The translations under genes and the position numbers were made by a program. Shown here piece by piece: positions 25,914 to 34,032 of a DNA stretch of 64,000 nucleotides; within the stretch, counting starts at the first letter, position 1, and each line of letters opens with the position of its first letter. A model generated the notes under the pieces. It was not told where the DNA came from and made no database searches. It saw only the letters and a list, made by a program, of their open reading frames with translations. Origin of the DNA: a virus; the IMG/VR virus record IMGVR_UViG_3300018910_000036, positions 24,278 through 88,277 of that record; one strand, 5' to 3'.

Positions 25914-26102
25914 ATGAAACGTATTCCATTATGGGTTACTCATTTATTGTTTATTGTATGTTTTATTCTATTCCTGTTCAATAGGCAATACTTCAGCAGC
26001 TCAACACAGGTCATTGTTTATACAGTGTTTATAGTTACGCTCATAGCCATAGCTGTTTCATGGTTTATTTATTATACAGTCAACCGAAATCAGAAAAGAT
26101 GA
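25914..26102 (+). CDS. yoyJ: YoyJ-like small membrane protein
   Basis: 62 residues with two membrane helices (about 5-21 and 30-55) and a basic end. It directly follows yonT, as yoyJ does in SPbeta, where overexpression of yoyJ is reported to be toxic. No clear ribosome site precedes the ATG, in keeping with tight control. The antisense promoter lies within its first codons. Confidence 0.65.
   Translation: MKRIPLWVTHLLFIVCFILFLFNRQYFSSSTQVIVYTVFIVTLIAIAVSWFIYYTVNRNQKR
25953..25981 (-). promoter_or_regulatory. Promoter for an SR6-like antisense RNA
   Basis: On the minus strand TTGAAC, 17 bases, TACAAT. A transcript from here starts near 25946 and runs antisense to the 5' end of yoyJ and into the 3' region of yonT, just as the SR6 antitoxin does in SPbeta. 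The 3' end was not located. Confidence 0.65.
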
Positions 26103-26155
26103 GTGATGATAGTCGCTCATCATTACATAATATATAAATTAAAAGGAGATAGTGA

Positions 26156-27007
26156 ATGAAAGGCATATACCAAATAACAAATAAGCAAAACGGGAAGAAG
26201 TATATAGGCAGTAGCACAAATGTGTTCAAAAGATGGGAACAGCATGTTACTGATCTGCATTACGGGTTACATCATTCACACTTACTGCAAAAAGACTGGA
26301 AAAAATACAGTTTGAATGATTTCACTTTTGAAGTGTTGGAATATGTTGACGACAAGAAAGACTTATTAAAAATCGAACAAATGTGGATAGATGGGGAAGA
26401 GATGCCTAATCTTTATAATGTTCTAACCTCTACCACAATGCACAGCATTTCAGCACCATCTAATTTTATGGAAGATGTGTTCTATTGCAAAAGCATTTCA
26501 AAAGAAACTAAACAACTTTTAAGAACTAACTTAACAATTCATGAGAAAAAAGGAAAGCTTCTTCAAAGCGGAAACAGTAAATATGATTACAGTAAAAGAT
26601 GGTTCATCAAAAATGCTGAAGATGTACGGCAATTAAAATGGAATATGAATAATTATTTTTATAATCAGACCAGCTCAAAAAGTATAGAACGTTGCTGGAC
26701 AACATTCACACAATTTGCAAGACAATTAGAATTCAAGGGGAATAAAAAAAGATTTGTTCCACTCAATGGACAGTTATCAGAAAAGGACAGGAAAAATTAT
26801 TTATGTTTTGCAGCTAACTGTTTTCCTAATTCATTTTTGACTAGGAAATATAAAGAACTATCGAACTTAGATGAGGATACATATGCTTTATCGTTAATGC
26901 TGAAATGGATTGTAAATTGTGGTGATATTAAGAACCCTATAACCATATTTGTTCCTTCACTTAGAATGGAGAAATTATTGTCAAAATGGTTAAAAAACAA
27001 TAATTAA
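26156..27007 (+). CDS. GIY-YIG endonuclease with helicase-type C-terminal domain
   Basis: 283 residues, ATG 26156 after AAAAGGAGATAGTGA. Residues 1-90 are a GIY-YIG nuclease: GIYQITN, KKYIGSS, KRWEQH and a catalytic-type Glu in IEQMWIDG. The last 100 residues (RCWTTFTQF..., ITIFVPSLRMEKLLSKWL) match the C-terminus of the adjacent helicase (AMWTTYAEH..., ITLFIPSLRMRKLLIDWL). It is either a homing endonuclease that took up a piece of its neighbour or a duplicated domain with a targeting role. 13 bases separate the two genes. Confidence 0.8.
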   Translation: MKGIYQITNKQNGKKYIGSSTNVFKRWEQHVTDLHYGLHHSHLLQKDWKKYSLNDFTFEVLEYVDDKKDLLKIEQMWIDGEEMPNLYNVLTSTTMHSISAPSNFMEDVFYCKSISKETKQLLRTNLTIHEKKGKLLQSGNSKYDYSKRWFIKNAEDVRQLKWNMNNYFYNQTSSKSIERCWTTFTQFARQLEFKGNKKRFVPLNGQLSEKDRKNYLCFAANCFPNSFLTRKYKELSNLDEDTYALSLMLKWIVNCGDIKNPITIFVPSLRMEKLLSKWLKNNN

Positions 27008-27020
27008 AAGGGGGATTAGA

Positions 27021-28238
27021 ATGACAAATATCAAAGTTGTGGATTCGATTATGGGGAGTGGAAAAACATCAGCCGCAATCAATCTAATGAATAACGCTAG
27101 TAAAGATGAAAACTTTATATTCATTACACCATACTTGAATGAAGTTGAACGTATCAAAAAAAGCGTAAGTAATAGACAAATGTATGAACCAAAGGTGAAG
27201 AAGAAAGGGGACAAAACACAATATAAGTTTGAGTCATTTCATGAACTCTTATCGCAGAATAAAAACATTGTTGCCACTCATAACCTTTTCAAAAATGCAA
27301 ATGGCGAAACAAAGGAGCTTATTCTTTCTGGGAACTATACTTTAATATTAGATGAGGTCATGGAGGTTGTGGAGCAATTACAAGTAAAGAAACATGATTT
27401 AACCACATTGTTTGATTCTGAATTAATTTATGTTGAGGACGGATTTGTCAAATGGAATGAAGAAAAAAAGGACTATGAGACACGATACGATGATATACGT
27501 GATATGGCTTTAAATAATAATCTAATTTACTTTAAGGATAATATATTGATATGGAATTTCCCTTCAGATGTATTCGCTATATTTAACGAGGTGTACATAC
27601 TTACATACATGTTTGACGCACAAATACAAAGGTATTATTACGATGTAAACAACATCAAATATCAAAAATGCATTACTGAATTTAAAAACGGGCAGCATTC
27701 ATTTACTGATTATAATAATGATCATGAGAAAAAGCTCAAGGAAAGAATAGGGGATAAGATTAATATTTATGAAGGTAACTTAAATGCGATTGGACAATTA
27801 GACTTTTCATTGTCATCCAGTTGGTACAAAAACAAATCATCTTATACACTCAAAAAAGTGAAGAATAATGTATTTAATTATTTTAATAATATAGTCAAGT
27901 CAACAAGTAATGAAGCAATGTGGACAACATACGCAGAACATAAAAGCAAGATTAAGGGTAACGGTTATACTAAAGGTTTTGTTTCATGTAATGCAAGAGC
28001 TACAAATGAATTTATACATAAAAAACACTTAGCGTATACAATAAATAGATATGTTAACACTGTTCTATACAATTATTTTAAAGAGAAGTATAACGTATCA
28101 ATTGATCAGGATGCTTTTGCATTATCTGAATTACTTCAATGGATATGGAGATCAGCAATTAGAAACGGTGAGGAAATAACATTATTCATACCATCTTTAA
28201 GAATGAGGAAGTTACTCATAGACTGGTTAAATGGATAG
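27021..28238 (+). CDS. Phage helicase-like ATPase
   Basis: 405 residues, ATG 27021 after AAAAGGGGGATTAGA. The N-terminal DSIMGSGKTSAAI is the Walker A; LILDEVMEV at about residue 110 is the DExx Walker B. The later motifs of SF2 helicases could not be found: the C-terminal 120 residues are instead the domain shared with the GIY-YIG gene. It may be a truncated or divergent DEAD-type helicase. It forms an operon with the GIY-YIG gene. Confidence 0.65.
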   Translation: MTNIKVVDSIMGSGKTSAAINLMNNASKDENFIFITPYLNEVERIKKSVSNRQMYEPKVKKKGDKTQYKFESFHELLSQNKNIVATHNLFKNANGETKELILSGNYTLILDEVMEVVEQLQVKKHDLTTLFDSELIYVEDGFVKWNEEKKDYETRYDDIRDMALNNNLIYFKDNILIWNFPSDVFAIFNEVYILTYMFDAQIQRYYYDVNNIKYQKCITEFKNGQHSFTDYNNDHEKKLKERIGDKINIYEGNLNAIGQLDFSLSSSWYKNKSSYTLKKVKNNVFNYFNNIVKSTSNEAMWTTYAEHKSKIKGNGYTKGFVSCNARATNEFIHKKHLAYTINRYVNTVLYNYFKEKYNVSIDQDAFALSELLQWIWRSAIRNGEEITLFIPSLRMRKLLIDWLNG

Positions 28239-28350
28239 CTAAAGAGGAAAAACCTCTTAAACATTTGAAAAAGTTCAGTCATATCAAAGGTTTTTGAGCC
28301 TAACTCTTTAAAAAAGACGAAAATAATTTAAATATATTAATTAAAAGAAT

Positions 28351-28440
28351 AAAAAAAAAGATCTTGGGATGCTGACAAACATTTAAAACAGCTTCGCAGT
28401 CTTAAATGTTTTGGTCTGCACCATCCCAAACCCTTCACAG
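28351..28440 (-). ncRNA. Small minus-strand RNA candidate ending in a strong terminator
   Basis: A composite hairpin: TTGGGATG (28364-28371)/CATCCCAA (28422-28429) and a perfect 10-bp AAACATTTAA (28377-28386)/TTAAATGTTT (28402-28411). On the minus strand it is followed by GATC and nine T residues (28351-28359), an excellent intrinsic terminator. No minus-strand gene lies upstream, so a short RNA from the AT-rich region 28440-28540 is likely. The exact promoter is unclear. Confidence 0.5.
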
Positions 28441-28488
28441 ACTAATAAATATTATTACATACAAATTAAAAATATAAATAAAAAATAA

Positions 28489-28517
28489 TTGACTATCTAA
28501 AATAGTCATGATAATAT
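28489..28517 (+). promoter_or_regulatory. Sigma-A promoter with GACTAT-N5-ATAGTC operator
   Basis: TTGACT, 17 bases, TAATAT. A perfect dyad GACTAT-CTAAA-ATAGTC covers 28491-28507, from the -35 into the spacer, where a bound repressor would block polymerase. It drives the gene at 28558. Confidence 0.8.
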
Positions 28518-28557
28518 AATAATAGATCGAATGACGAATTAAAAGGAGATGTTTAAA

Positions 28558-30489
28558 ATGGCGTTATCTTATTATGACAAAAGAACGGCAAAGGTAGAAA
28601 TTATGGGAGAGCTTAAAAAAAGAGGTTGGAAGGTTTACGGATATAAACAAGACAAAAGTGATCCAATGACTGACTATTTTGATCCTGCATCATGGGATGG
28701 TATTGCAGAAAAAGACGGATACATAATTCTTATTGATATTTGTAAATATGATCTAGGTAAATCAGGCAAAAAGGTAACGAAAAAAAGTTACACTATTGAT
28801 CATGCTAAAATTGCAAAACTTCAAGCAACAATTAACGATAGTGCAGCAAGTGAAAATGAAAAAGAAACGTCCAGAAAAATCATCGAAAAGATGAGACAGA
28901 AAGAAGAAATGGAAACTGTTGTTGTCTCTCAATATCCAGTCTTTAAACATGTCAACCCAGGTCGAACAAATTGGCACATTGAAAAAGACGGGGAGATCAT
29001 TGCAAAAGGTAACCGCGCTTTTTCTTTCTTTAGCTGGAATAATAAAGAAGAATCACAAACTAAACTTGTTAAGTTCATTGATGGGTTAGAAAACAAAATC
29101 AATGAACAATCAAAACTAATTCCAGTTAAAAAACAAGTTGTTAAAAAGATTGTGAAACCTGTATCAATTGATCTGACGATTGAAGAAGCCCAAGAGGGAC
29201 AAGCATACCTTGTAATTGATAAGCCTTTGACATATGGCGTACAACAAGGATACGTTTATAAATTAACCAGAAAACAAACTTTTAACGGGAAAATGTCCGT
29301 ATCTTTCGTGAGAATGAATAAAAAGTTAAATAAAGAGCTTACGGGTTCAAGTAATCCAGCGAACACTGCGTACTTTTCCGAATCTAATTTTAAAAGACTT
29401 TTTGAAAAAGGATGCTTTCACTTTGCAGAGTTGAAAGAGGTGGAAGAGGTAACGGAAAAGACTGTATATGTAAAGGCAAAAAGAGACACAGCCCAAAAAG
29501 AAAACCTTTTAACAGGTAAATCAGTCGAAACAACAAACGAAACAGCAGGGGAAAACGCTCAAGGAACTACAGAAAAAGAAACAGCAGTTACATATACACT
29601 GAACGAAGAGAAAAACGGTGTTGAAATTCGTTTCAGTTCTAAACCATCTGAAGAGGTACGGGAGCAGATGAAAGCGGCCGGATTCCGGTGGTCACGTTAT
29701 TCTAAGTGTTGGTATGCTAAACAGTCAGACAGTACAATTTCACTTGCTAAAAAACTAAGCTCGAATGATCTTAAGAGCCAAGAAAACGCCTTTGAATATC
29801 CTGAAATAGATATTGATGATGTTGAAACATATGTCATTGATCAAACAATACAAGATCGCGAACATGATGCACATTGGATTTTTAGAACAACTAAAAGAGA
29901 TCACACAAAGGAAATACAAAACCTGTTTAATTCTTGGAATGATGAAGTTAAAAAGCTAATTAAAACAACTGATAATCAAAGCATTATATACCATCTTAAA
30001 AAGGACTTGCAGCGGTTCAAAAAGCGTTATTATGATCTGTACTTGAAGTATTTAACTTCAAGGGGAAATAACCCTTCCTGGGCGGTAACTGGACGTGCTG
30101 GGCGTAGTATGAATAGATATAACAAGCTAGTAGACAGAGAAAACGCCGTAATGCTTGAGTTTACGGGAATTCCGGAGGAATTTAAAAATAAACTATCCGA
30201 AGCAAAGGACAGAATTAGACATACAAAGAAAGAAAAAATCAAAAAATTGGTTTCGAAGATTAATAATGTTATTGAATTTAAAGCAGAAAATAAAGAATTT
30301 ACTTTTATGAATAATCTAGAAAAAAAGCGGGTTTACACTCACGGGGATTGGTTTATCTGCAAGATATGTGGGGCTTTTAGGATTTTTTATAAAGGAAAAG
30401 AAGTCCATACAATGCTAACAACAGAAACATTAAACGATGCTAAGAAATACGCGACCTATTTAATAAGTCAACATTCAAAAATATCATAA
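28558..30489 (+). CDS. Large early phage protein with a C-terminal cysteine pair
   Basis: 643 residues from ATG 28558 (nine bases after AAAGGAG; the ATG at 28549 is too close). An N-terminal domain (residues 1-150) carries DYFDPASWDGIAEKDGYI. A Lys-rich linker with Thr/Glu repeats lies at about 310-345. Residues about 355-400 hold the EVREQMKAAGFRWSRYSKCW motif found in many phage and plasmid polyvalent proteins, and a CxxC pair (WFICKICGAF) lies near residue 600. Function unknown; likely acts early on nucleic acid. The largest gene of this early block. Confidence 0.7.
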   Translation: MALSYYDKRTAKVEIMGELKKRGWKVYGYKQDKSDPMTDYFDPASWDGIAEKDGYIILIDICKYDLGKSGKKVTKKSYTIDHAKIAKLQATINDSAASENEKETSRKIIEKMRQKEEMETVVVSQYPVFKHVNPGRTNWHIEKDGEIIAKGNRAFSFFSWNNKEESQTKLVKFIDGLENKINEQSKLIPVKKQVVKKIVKPVSIDLTIEEAQEGQAYLVIDKPLTYGVQQGYVYKLTRKQTFNGKMSVSFVRMNKKLNKELTGSSNPANTAYFSESNFKRLFEKGCFHFAELKEVEEVTEKTVYVKAKRDTAQKENLLTGKSVETTNETAGENAQGTTEKETAVTYTLNEEKNGVEIRFSSKPSEEVREQMKAAGFRWSRYSKCWYAKQSDSTISLAKKLSSNDLKSQENAFEYPEIDIDDVETYVIDQTIQDREHDAHWIFRTTKRDHTKEIQNLFNSWNDEVKKLIKTTDNQSIIYHLKKDLQRFKKRYYDLYLKYLTSRGNNPSWAVTGRAGRSMNRYNKLVDRENAVMLEFTGIPEEFKNKLSEAKDRIRHTKKEKIKKLVSKINNVIEFKAENKEFTFMNNLEKKRVYTHGDWFICKICGAFRIFYKGKEVHTMLTTETLNDAKKYATYLISQHSKIS

Positions 30490-30508
30490 ACAAATTAAAA
30501 GAAATATA

Positions 30509-30537
30509 TTGACTATGTAAAATAGTCATAGTATAAT
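30509..30537 (+). promoter_or_regulatory. Sigma-A promoter with GACTAT-N5-ATAGTC operator
   Basis: TTGACT, 17 bases, TATAAT, with the perfect dyad GACTAT-GTAAA-ATAGTC at 30511-30527. Preceded by a copy of the AAACAAATTAAAAG leader element. Drives the small genes from 30613 on. Confidence 0.85.
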
Positions 30538-30612
30538 AAAATCATAAGAGAAAGCGTTGTTGAAAAACATTAAAAACAAATTAAAAGCAAAAACAGAAAA
30601 GGGGAAAGGGAA

Positions 30613-30963
30613 ATGAGAAATAAAAAGTTAATGGAAAAAGTAATTGATTTAGATACTCAAGTTTTACGAACAAGAGAGCAGAGTTTGAGGGTAATGATTC
30701 AAATCGGAATAATTAGACAAGCTTTTGGAATTAAAAACGATGAAACCAACCATCCCGTTAGAGATTATGAACGAGATATTATTCTATCCGATGATGAAAT
30801 AAGAAAGCAATTCAATAAGGAATTAGAATGGCTAAACAGAGTTAAAGAAAGAAGTGATTTAGGGGACGTAAAAGAGTTTGAAAATAGAGTTCACTATTTT
30901 ATTGAAGCTGTAAGATTTTTTAATGCTAGCTTAGCAGATGAATTTGAAACATATGTTAATTGA
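30613..30963 (+). CDS. Small early protein, 116 residues
   Basis: ATG 30613 after AAAAGGGGAAAGGGAA. Helical and charged (KVIDLDTQVLRTREQSLRVM; a central acidic IILSDDEIRKQF). First gene of the cluster behind the 30509 promoter. No recognised family. Confidence 0.7.
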   Translation: MRNKKLMEKVIDLDTQVLRTREQSLRVMIQIGIIRQAFGIKNDETNHPVRDYERDIILSDDEIRKQFNKELEWLNRVKERSDLGDVKEFENRVHYFIEAVRFFNASLADEFETYVN

Positions 30964-30984
30964 AAAAAGAATGGAGCGGTTAAA

Positions 30985-31536
30985 ATGACAAAACAGTATA
31001 TCATTAAGGATCTTCAGACAGGAGACTTTTCACACCATACTACGCTAAACGATATTTTTGAGGACTTGGTTCAAGATTATCTTTCTAATGATTGGACTGA
31101 TGAAGAAGCCGGGGAGCTCGAAACAAAATTTAAACAGTACACAGAAGACGAAAAAATAGATTTTGTCCAAGACGAGTACGAATATAAATTAATTGCATAT
31201 CCTACTCCGCAACAGACAGCAGAATGGGAGGAATTCACCGGGAGGAAATGGGAAGAAGCCAAAGAACCTAACAGGGTGTTTGTCGTCTATACTCTGCATA
31301 TTCGGGACAGAGGGAGAGGAGGGCACACTTGGGGCATTAAAGGTGTGTTCTATGATCGGCACGAAGCAAACAAAAAAGCTATCGCAATAAGGAATGAACA
31401 TATAGAAGAATGGTACACTTCTAAAAACGATAATTCTTATGAAGTATACGAGTTTATGAAAGGTTTAAATACTAGCAGTGTAGAGAGTGATAACAGTTCT
31501 TTTGAAATCAGTGTAACAGAAGAATATTGCGAGTAA
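30985..31536 (+). CDS. Uncharacterised early protein, 183 residues
   Basis: ATG 30985 after GAATGGAGCGGTTAAA. Acidic, with a central VYTLHIRDRGRGGHTWGIKG segment that may be a small beta domain, followed by FYDRHEANKKAIAIRNEHIE. The C-terminus is Ser/Glu-rich. Such proteins are common in Bacillus phages and have no assigned function. Confidence 0.7.
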   Translation: MTKQYIIKDLQTGDFSHHTTLNDIFEDLVQDYLSNDWTDEEAGELETKFKQYTEDEKIDFVQDEYEYKLIAYPTPQQTAEWEEFTGRKWEEAKEPNRVFVVYTLHIRDRGRGGHTWGIKGVFYDRHEANKKAIAIRNEHIEEWYTSKNDNSYEVYEFMKGLNTSSVESDNSSFEISVTEEYCE

Positions 31537-31567
31537 GATATTTTACATAGATGGGAAGGATTTAACA

Positions 31568-31768
31568 ATGACACACAACGAAAAATTACTAAACGCATTA
31601 ATGCAGTTCAAAAATTCAGCATATGAAATCCGGGATTTTTGGGAGCAAGCCGACAGCATAACAGATAGTAATCTTTGTGATGATTATCCATTTGACAATG
31701 ATTTTTGTGAAGTTGTCGAAAAGATAGGCGACTGGGTGATGACACAAAAAAGATTATTAAAACAATAA
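31568..31768 (+). CDS. Small acidic protein, 66 residues
   Basis: ATG 31568 after GGGAAGGATTTAACA. Acidic with several Asp and Cys (DSNLCDDYPFDNDFCEVVEK... in two halves). No family recognised. It ends before a stem-loop region. Confidence 0.6.
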   Translation: MTHNEKLLNALMQFKNSAYEIRDFWEQADSITDSNLCDDYPFDNDFCEVVEKIGDWVMTQKRLLKQ

Positions 31769-31811
31769 TAAATACAAATTAAAAGTATACTATCAAAAAA
31801 TAATATAACAG

Positions 31812-31866
31812 TCGTGGCGGCGACGTTAAATAGGCATTAAGCCGCCAGCGTTCCCCTCATTGGGGA
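31812..31866 (+). other. Two stem-loops in an intergenic gap
   Basis: TGGCGGC (31815-31821)/GCCGCCA (31841-31847) with an inner TTAA/TTAA, and TCCCC (31852-31856)/GGGGA (31862-31866). The first is unusually GC-rich for this region. No T run follows, so it is not a classical terminator; it may be a processing site or a small RNA domain ahead of the gene at 31925. Confidence 0.5.
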
Positions 31867-31924
31867 GGTTGCAACAGAAATAACTTTATAATATTCATCG
31901 CGATAAAAACAAATTAAAAGAAAG

Positions 31925-32131
31925 ATGTGGTATAATATGAATGAAATGGATTTAATTCATGCGTTTAAATCTATGTTAATGGTAGCAAGAGAATACGAAC
32001 TAAAAATTGATGAGAAGTATGAAGAATTAGAAAATGTGCTTTTAGAAGAGTATGACTTAGAAGTGGTTCATACGATGGATCACGACATGATGGATAGTAT
32101 GGAAAACGTGTATCAACTATTAAATAAATAA
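31925..32131 (+). CDS. Small acidic protein, 68 residues
   Basis: ATG 31925 follows TTAAAAGAAAG; a second ATG at 31937 would give 64 residues. Acidic and helical (EYELKIDEKYEELENVLLEE). A TATAAT at 31931 inside the start region may be chance. No family recognised. Confidence 0.6.
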   Translation: MWYNMNEMDLIHAFKSMLMVAREYELKIDEKYEELENVLLEEYDLEVVHTMDHDMMDSMENVYQLLNK

Positions 32132-32164
32132 AATGCATATTTTAAACAGAATGGAGAGAGGATC

Positions 32165-32392
32165 ATGTTGAAAAGAGGATATAAAGTAACGAAGGTTAAA
32201 AATGAACAAATTGATTATTCAACTTTTAAAGAAGACGGTGAAAAATTTAAAAAATGTCCGAAGTGTAGCCGAATAGCTAAAGTTCACGAAAAGGGTGACT
32301 ATTTATATTATCAGCATGTTGTTGTTAAAGCATATGGAAATGGAACCTATTTGAATGAATGGTCAAAGGATGAATGTAAATTATTATGGTAG
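32165..32392 (+). CDS. Small zinc-ribbon protein, 75 residues
   Basis: ATG 32165 after GGAGAGAGGATC. It has a CPKC pair at about residues 31-34 and a later Cys (DECKLLW); basic. It overlaps the next gene by seven bases, so the two are probably translated together. Function unknown. Confidence 0.65.
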   Translation: MLKRGYKVTKVKNEQIDYSTFKEDGEKFKKCPKCSRIAKVHEKGDYLYYQHVVVKAYGNGTYLNEWSKDECKLLW

Positions 32393-32568
32393 AAAATACA
32401 ACAAGTTTAAAAAATTATAAATACGGATGTCATCGATGTGAATTTTGCCAAAGTCAAGATTTAAAAAGATTTGATCAATCACTTGCAAAATTAACCGTTT
32501 GGACATGCAATAAATGTTCAAGTATACATTATTGGAAATGGGACTTATCTATAGATATGTTTCAATAA
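32386..32568 (+). CDS. Small zinc-ribbon protein, 60 residues
   Basis: ATG 32386 lies inside the end of the previous gene. CHRCEFC at about residues 15-21 and CNKC at about 46-49 form a zinc ribbon (two Cys pairs about 27 apart). A nucleic-acid or protein adaptor by family. No obvious ribosome site: translation coupling to the upstream gene is likely. Confidence 0.65.
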   Translation: MVENTTSLKNYKYGCHRCEFCQSQDLKRFDQSLAKLTVWTCNKCSSIHYWKWDLSIDMFQ

Positions 32569-32601
32569 AACAACAATTTTACATAGGAGGTAAATGATAT
32601 T

Positions 32602-32844
32602 ATGAATATTAAAACTCTTTACGGTGTAGTGTTAAAATCCAATAACGATGGGGAAAGGATGAATAGTTTTTTATCTAAAGATAGTGCGTTAAATGAAGCA
32701 GAAAAACTTGTGAACCTTATAAAATCAAGTAGTAAAAAAGGTTTTAAGGTTTATCTTTCTGACTTAGAATATGACGAATATAAAAATGTTATATTGTCGG
32801 ATTCTCTAATAAACAGTAATTCAGAATTGATTTTTGAAAACTAA
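32602..32844 (+). CDS. Small protein, 80 residues
   Basis: ATG 32602 after TAGGAGGTAAATGATATT. A small alpha/beta protein (IKTLYGVVLKSNNDGERM, FKVYLSDLEYDEYKN). No family recognised. Preceded by a copy of the AATAAAAC-N-ATTTTA junction element. Confidence 0.65.
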   Translation: MNIKTLYGVVLKSNNDGERMNSFLSKDSALNEAEKLVNLIKSSSKKGFKVYLSDLEYDEYKNVILSDSLINSNSELIFEN

Positions 32845-32854
32845 AGAATAAAAC

Positions 32855-33091
32855 ATGAATTTTAAACAAATTAAAAGGGATGCAGTCAAATTGCTTGATC
32901 AAATATATGATTGTTTTGTAAGTGTATATAGAAGAGTACCAAATAAAATGGAATTAAAAATTATTGCAAAGACTTTGCCCGCTGAAATTAAATTCCTTGC
33001 TGATCAATGGGGCTGGAATGATACAGAAGTAAGGGACAAGGTGCTCTATTGGATAGCACAAATGAAAGCAGAAAGGGAGAACCAAATATGA
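32855..33091 (+). CDS. Small helical protein, 78 residues
   Basis: ATG 32855. The first codons contain the repeated leader motif (ATTTTAAACAAATTAAAAGG), so either the gene starts inside the motif or the true start is further on; in frame the next ATG is at 32948. Helical (KLLDQIYDCFVSVYRRVPNK). It overlaps the next gene by ATGA. Confidence 0.5.
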   Translation: MNFKQIKRDAVKLLDQIYDCFVSVYRRVPNKMELKIIAKTLPAEIKFLADQWGWNDTEVRDKVLYWIAQMKAERENQI

Positions 33092-33243
33092 AGACTGAAA
33101 AAGAATATGCTGTAATGACGCATAGGGTATGTACAAAGTGTCAAAAGAAAATGCTTAAAGAGTTAGGAGCGGAATATCCTAAAACTGTGAAGTGTCCGAA
33201 TGGCTGTATAACAACAAAAGAGCTTGCTGTCTTTTGTGCATAA
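33088..33243 (+). CDS. Small zinc-ribbon protein, 51 residues
   Basis: ATG 33088 (after GGGAGAACCAAAT) overlaps the stop of the previous gene. CTKC at about 12-15 and CPNGC at about 33-37 suggest a treble-clef or ribbon. Function unknown. Confidence 0.6.
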   Translation: MKTEKEYAVMTHRVCTKCQKKMLKELGAEYPKTVKCPNGCITTKELAVFCA

Positions 33244-33271
33244 AAAATCTAACTTAAAGGAGCGGCTTTTA

Positions 33272-33484
33272 ATGAACTTACATAACTACCTTTTCCAAGT
33301 AACAAGAGAACAAATCAAATCAATCTTACTTTCTCCAGAATCCTGTGATATGGTCAAAGAATGGGGAAACCAGGAGCAAGTACTTGATGAACTTACAGAG
33401 GGATATTTTAAGTTTAAAAAGGAACATCACGGCAACATTAACGAATATATTTCTTGGCGTGTAGAGCCGCCTTATTTTCATTAA
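33272..33484 (+). CDS. Small protein, 70 residues
   Basis: ATG 33272 after AAAGGAGCGGCTTTTA; in-frame codons upstream precede the ribosome site. Acidic helical with aromatic end (EYISWRVEPPYFH). No family recognised. Confidence 0.65.
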   Translation: MNLHNYLFQVTREQIKSILLSPESCDMVKEWGNQEQVLDELTEGYFKFKKEHHGNINEYISWRVEPPYFH

Positions 33485-33507
33485 AACTAATTAAAAGGGT
33501 GATTGAA

Positions 33508-33735
33508 ATGGATGCAAAAGAGCTTAGAGATTACATGAATAACATCAGCACTAGCGAATTGGGGGACATGGCAAAAAAAGCGGCTCAAAGATTATTTAGT
33601 ACTGTTGATACGACCAACGAAGATAATCTAATTATTACAAGTGCAATTGCTAAAAAGGCATTTATTGATGTTTTTGAACTTGAGTACGAATTCCTCTTTG
33701 TAAAGGCAGAAACAGACGAAGACAAGTTTGAATAA
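33508..33735 (+). CDS. Small protein, 75 residues
   Basis: ATG 33508 after TTAAAAGGGTGATTGAA, the leader element merging with the ribosome site. Helical and acidic (DAKELRDYMNNISTSELGDM). Last gene before the repeat region. Confidence 0.65.
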   Translation: MDAKELRDYMNNISTSELGDMAKKAAQRLFSTVDTTNEDNLIITSAIAKKAFIDVFELEYEFLFVKAETDEDKFE

Positions 33736-33791
33736 AAACATTATTTTATGAAAAATTCATTTCTGAAGAGGAGGGTTAATACTGAAAAGTG

Positions 33792-33965
33792 TATAACAGC
33801 TCTTATCTTTTATTGCGGGCAAATTTCGATACGAAAAGGGATTTTTTTAAGATACAACATACCTCACTAAAAAAATTAAAACAGTATAACAGCAGCGGTA
33901 AAAAGTTGCGGGCAATTTTTGCATAAACGATATAACAGCCAACTTGAAAAATCGCGGGCATTTTC
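33792..33965 (+). repeat. Three direct repeats TATAACAGC-N13-(T/C)GCGGGCA
   Basis: Copies at 33792-33826, 33885-33920 and 33931-33965. Each has TATAACAGC, exactly 13 variable bases, then TGCGGGCAAATTT, TGCGGGCAATTTTT or CGCGGGCATTTTC. Starts are 93 and 46 bases apart (about 2:1). They sit directly upstream of the promoter of a small helix-turn-helix gene. A fourth full copy is at 37489-37522. Binding sites for a dimeric or two-domain protein, or origin iterons, are possible. Confidence 0.75.
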
Positions 33966-33984
33966 TGAAATAGGAAAATTTTGA

Positions 33985-34013
33985 TTGACGTTTTTAAATA
34001 GTCAAAGTAAAGT
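33985..34013 (+). promoter_or_regulatory. Promoter of the small HTH gene
   Basis: TTGACG, 17 bases, TAAAGT. The spacer keeps only the right half of the dyad (AAATAGTC), unlike the perfect copies at other promoters, so control may differ. It begins 20 bases after the last TATAACAGC repeat. Confidence 0.65.
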
Positions 34014-34032
34014 TGTATAAGAGGTGAGAAAA

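Noticed and set aside
33792-33965. CRISPR array
   Set aside because: Repeats are split in two short blocks with variable inner bases and unequal distances; no cas gene is nearby.
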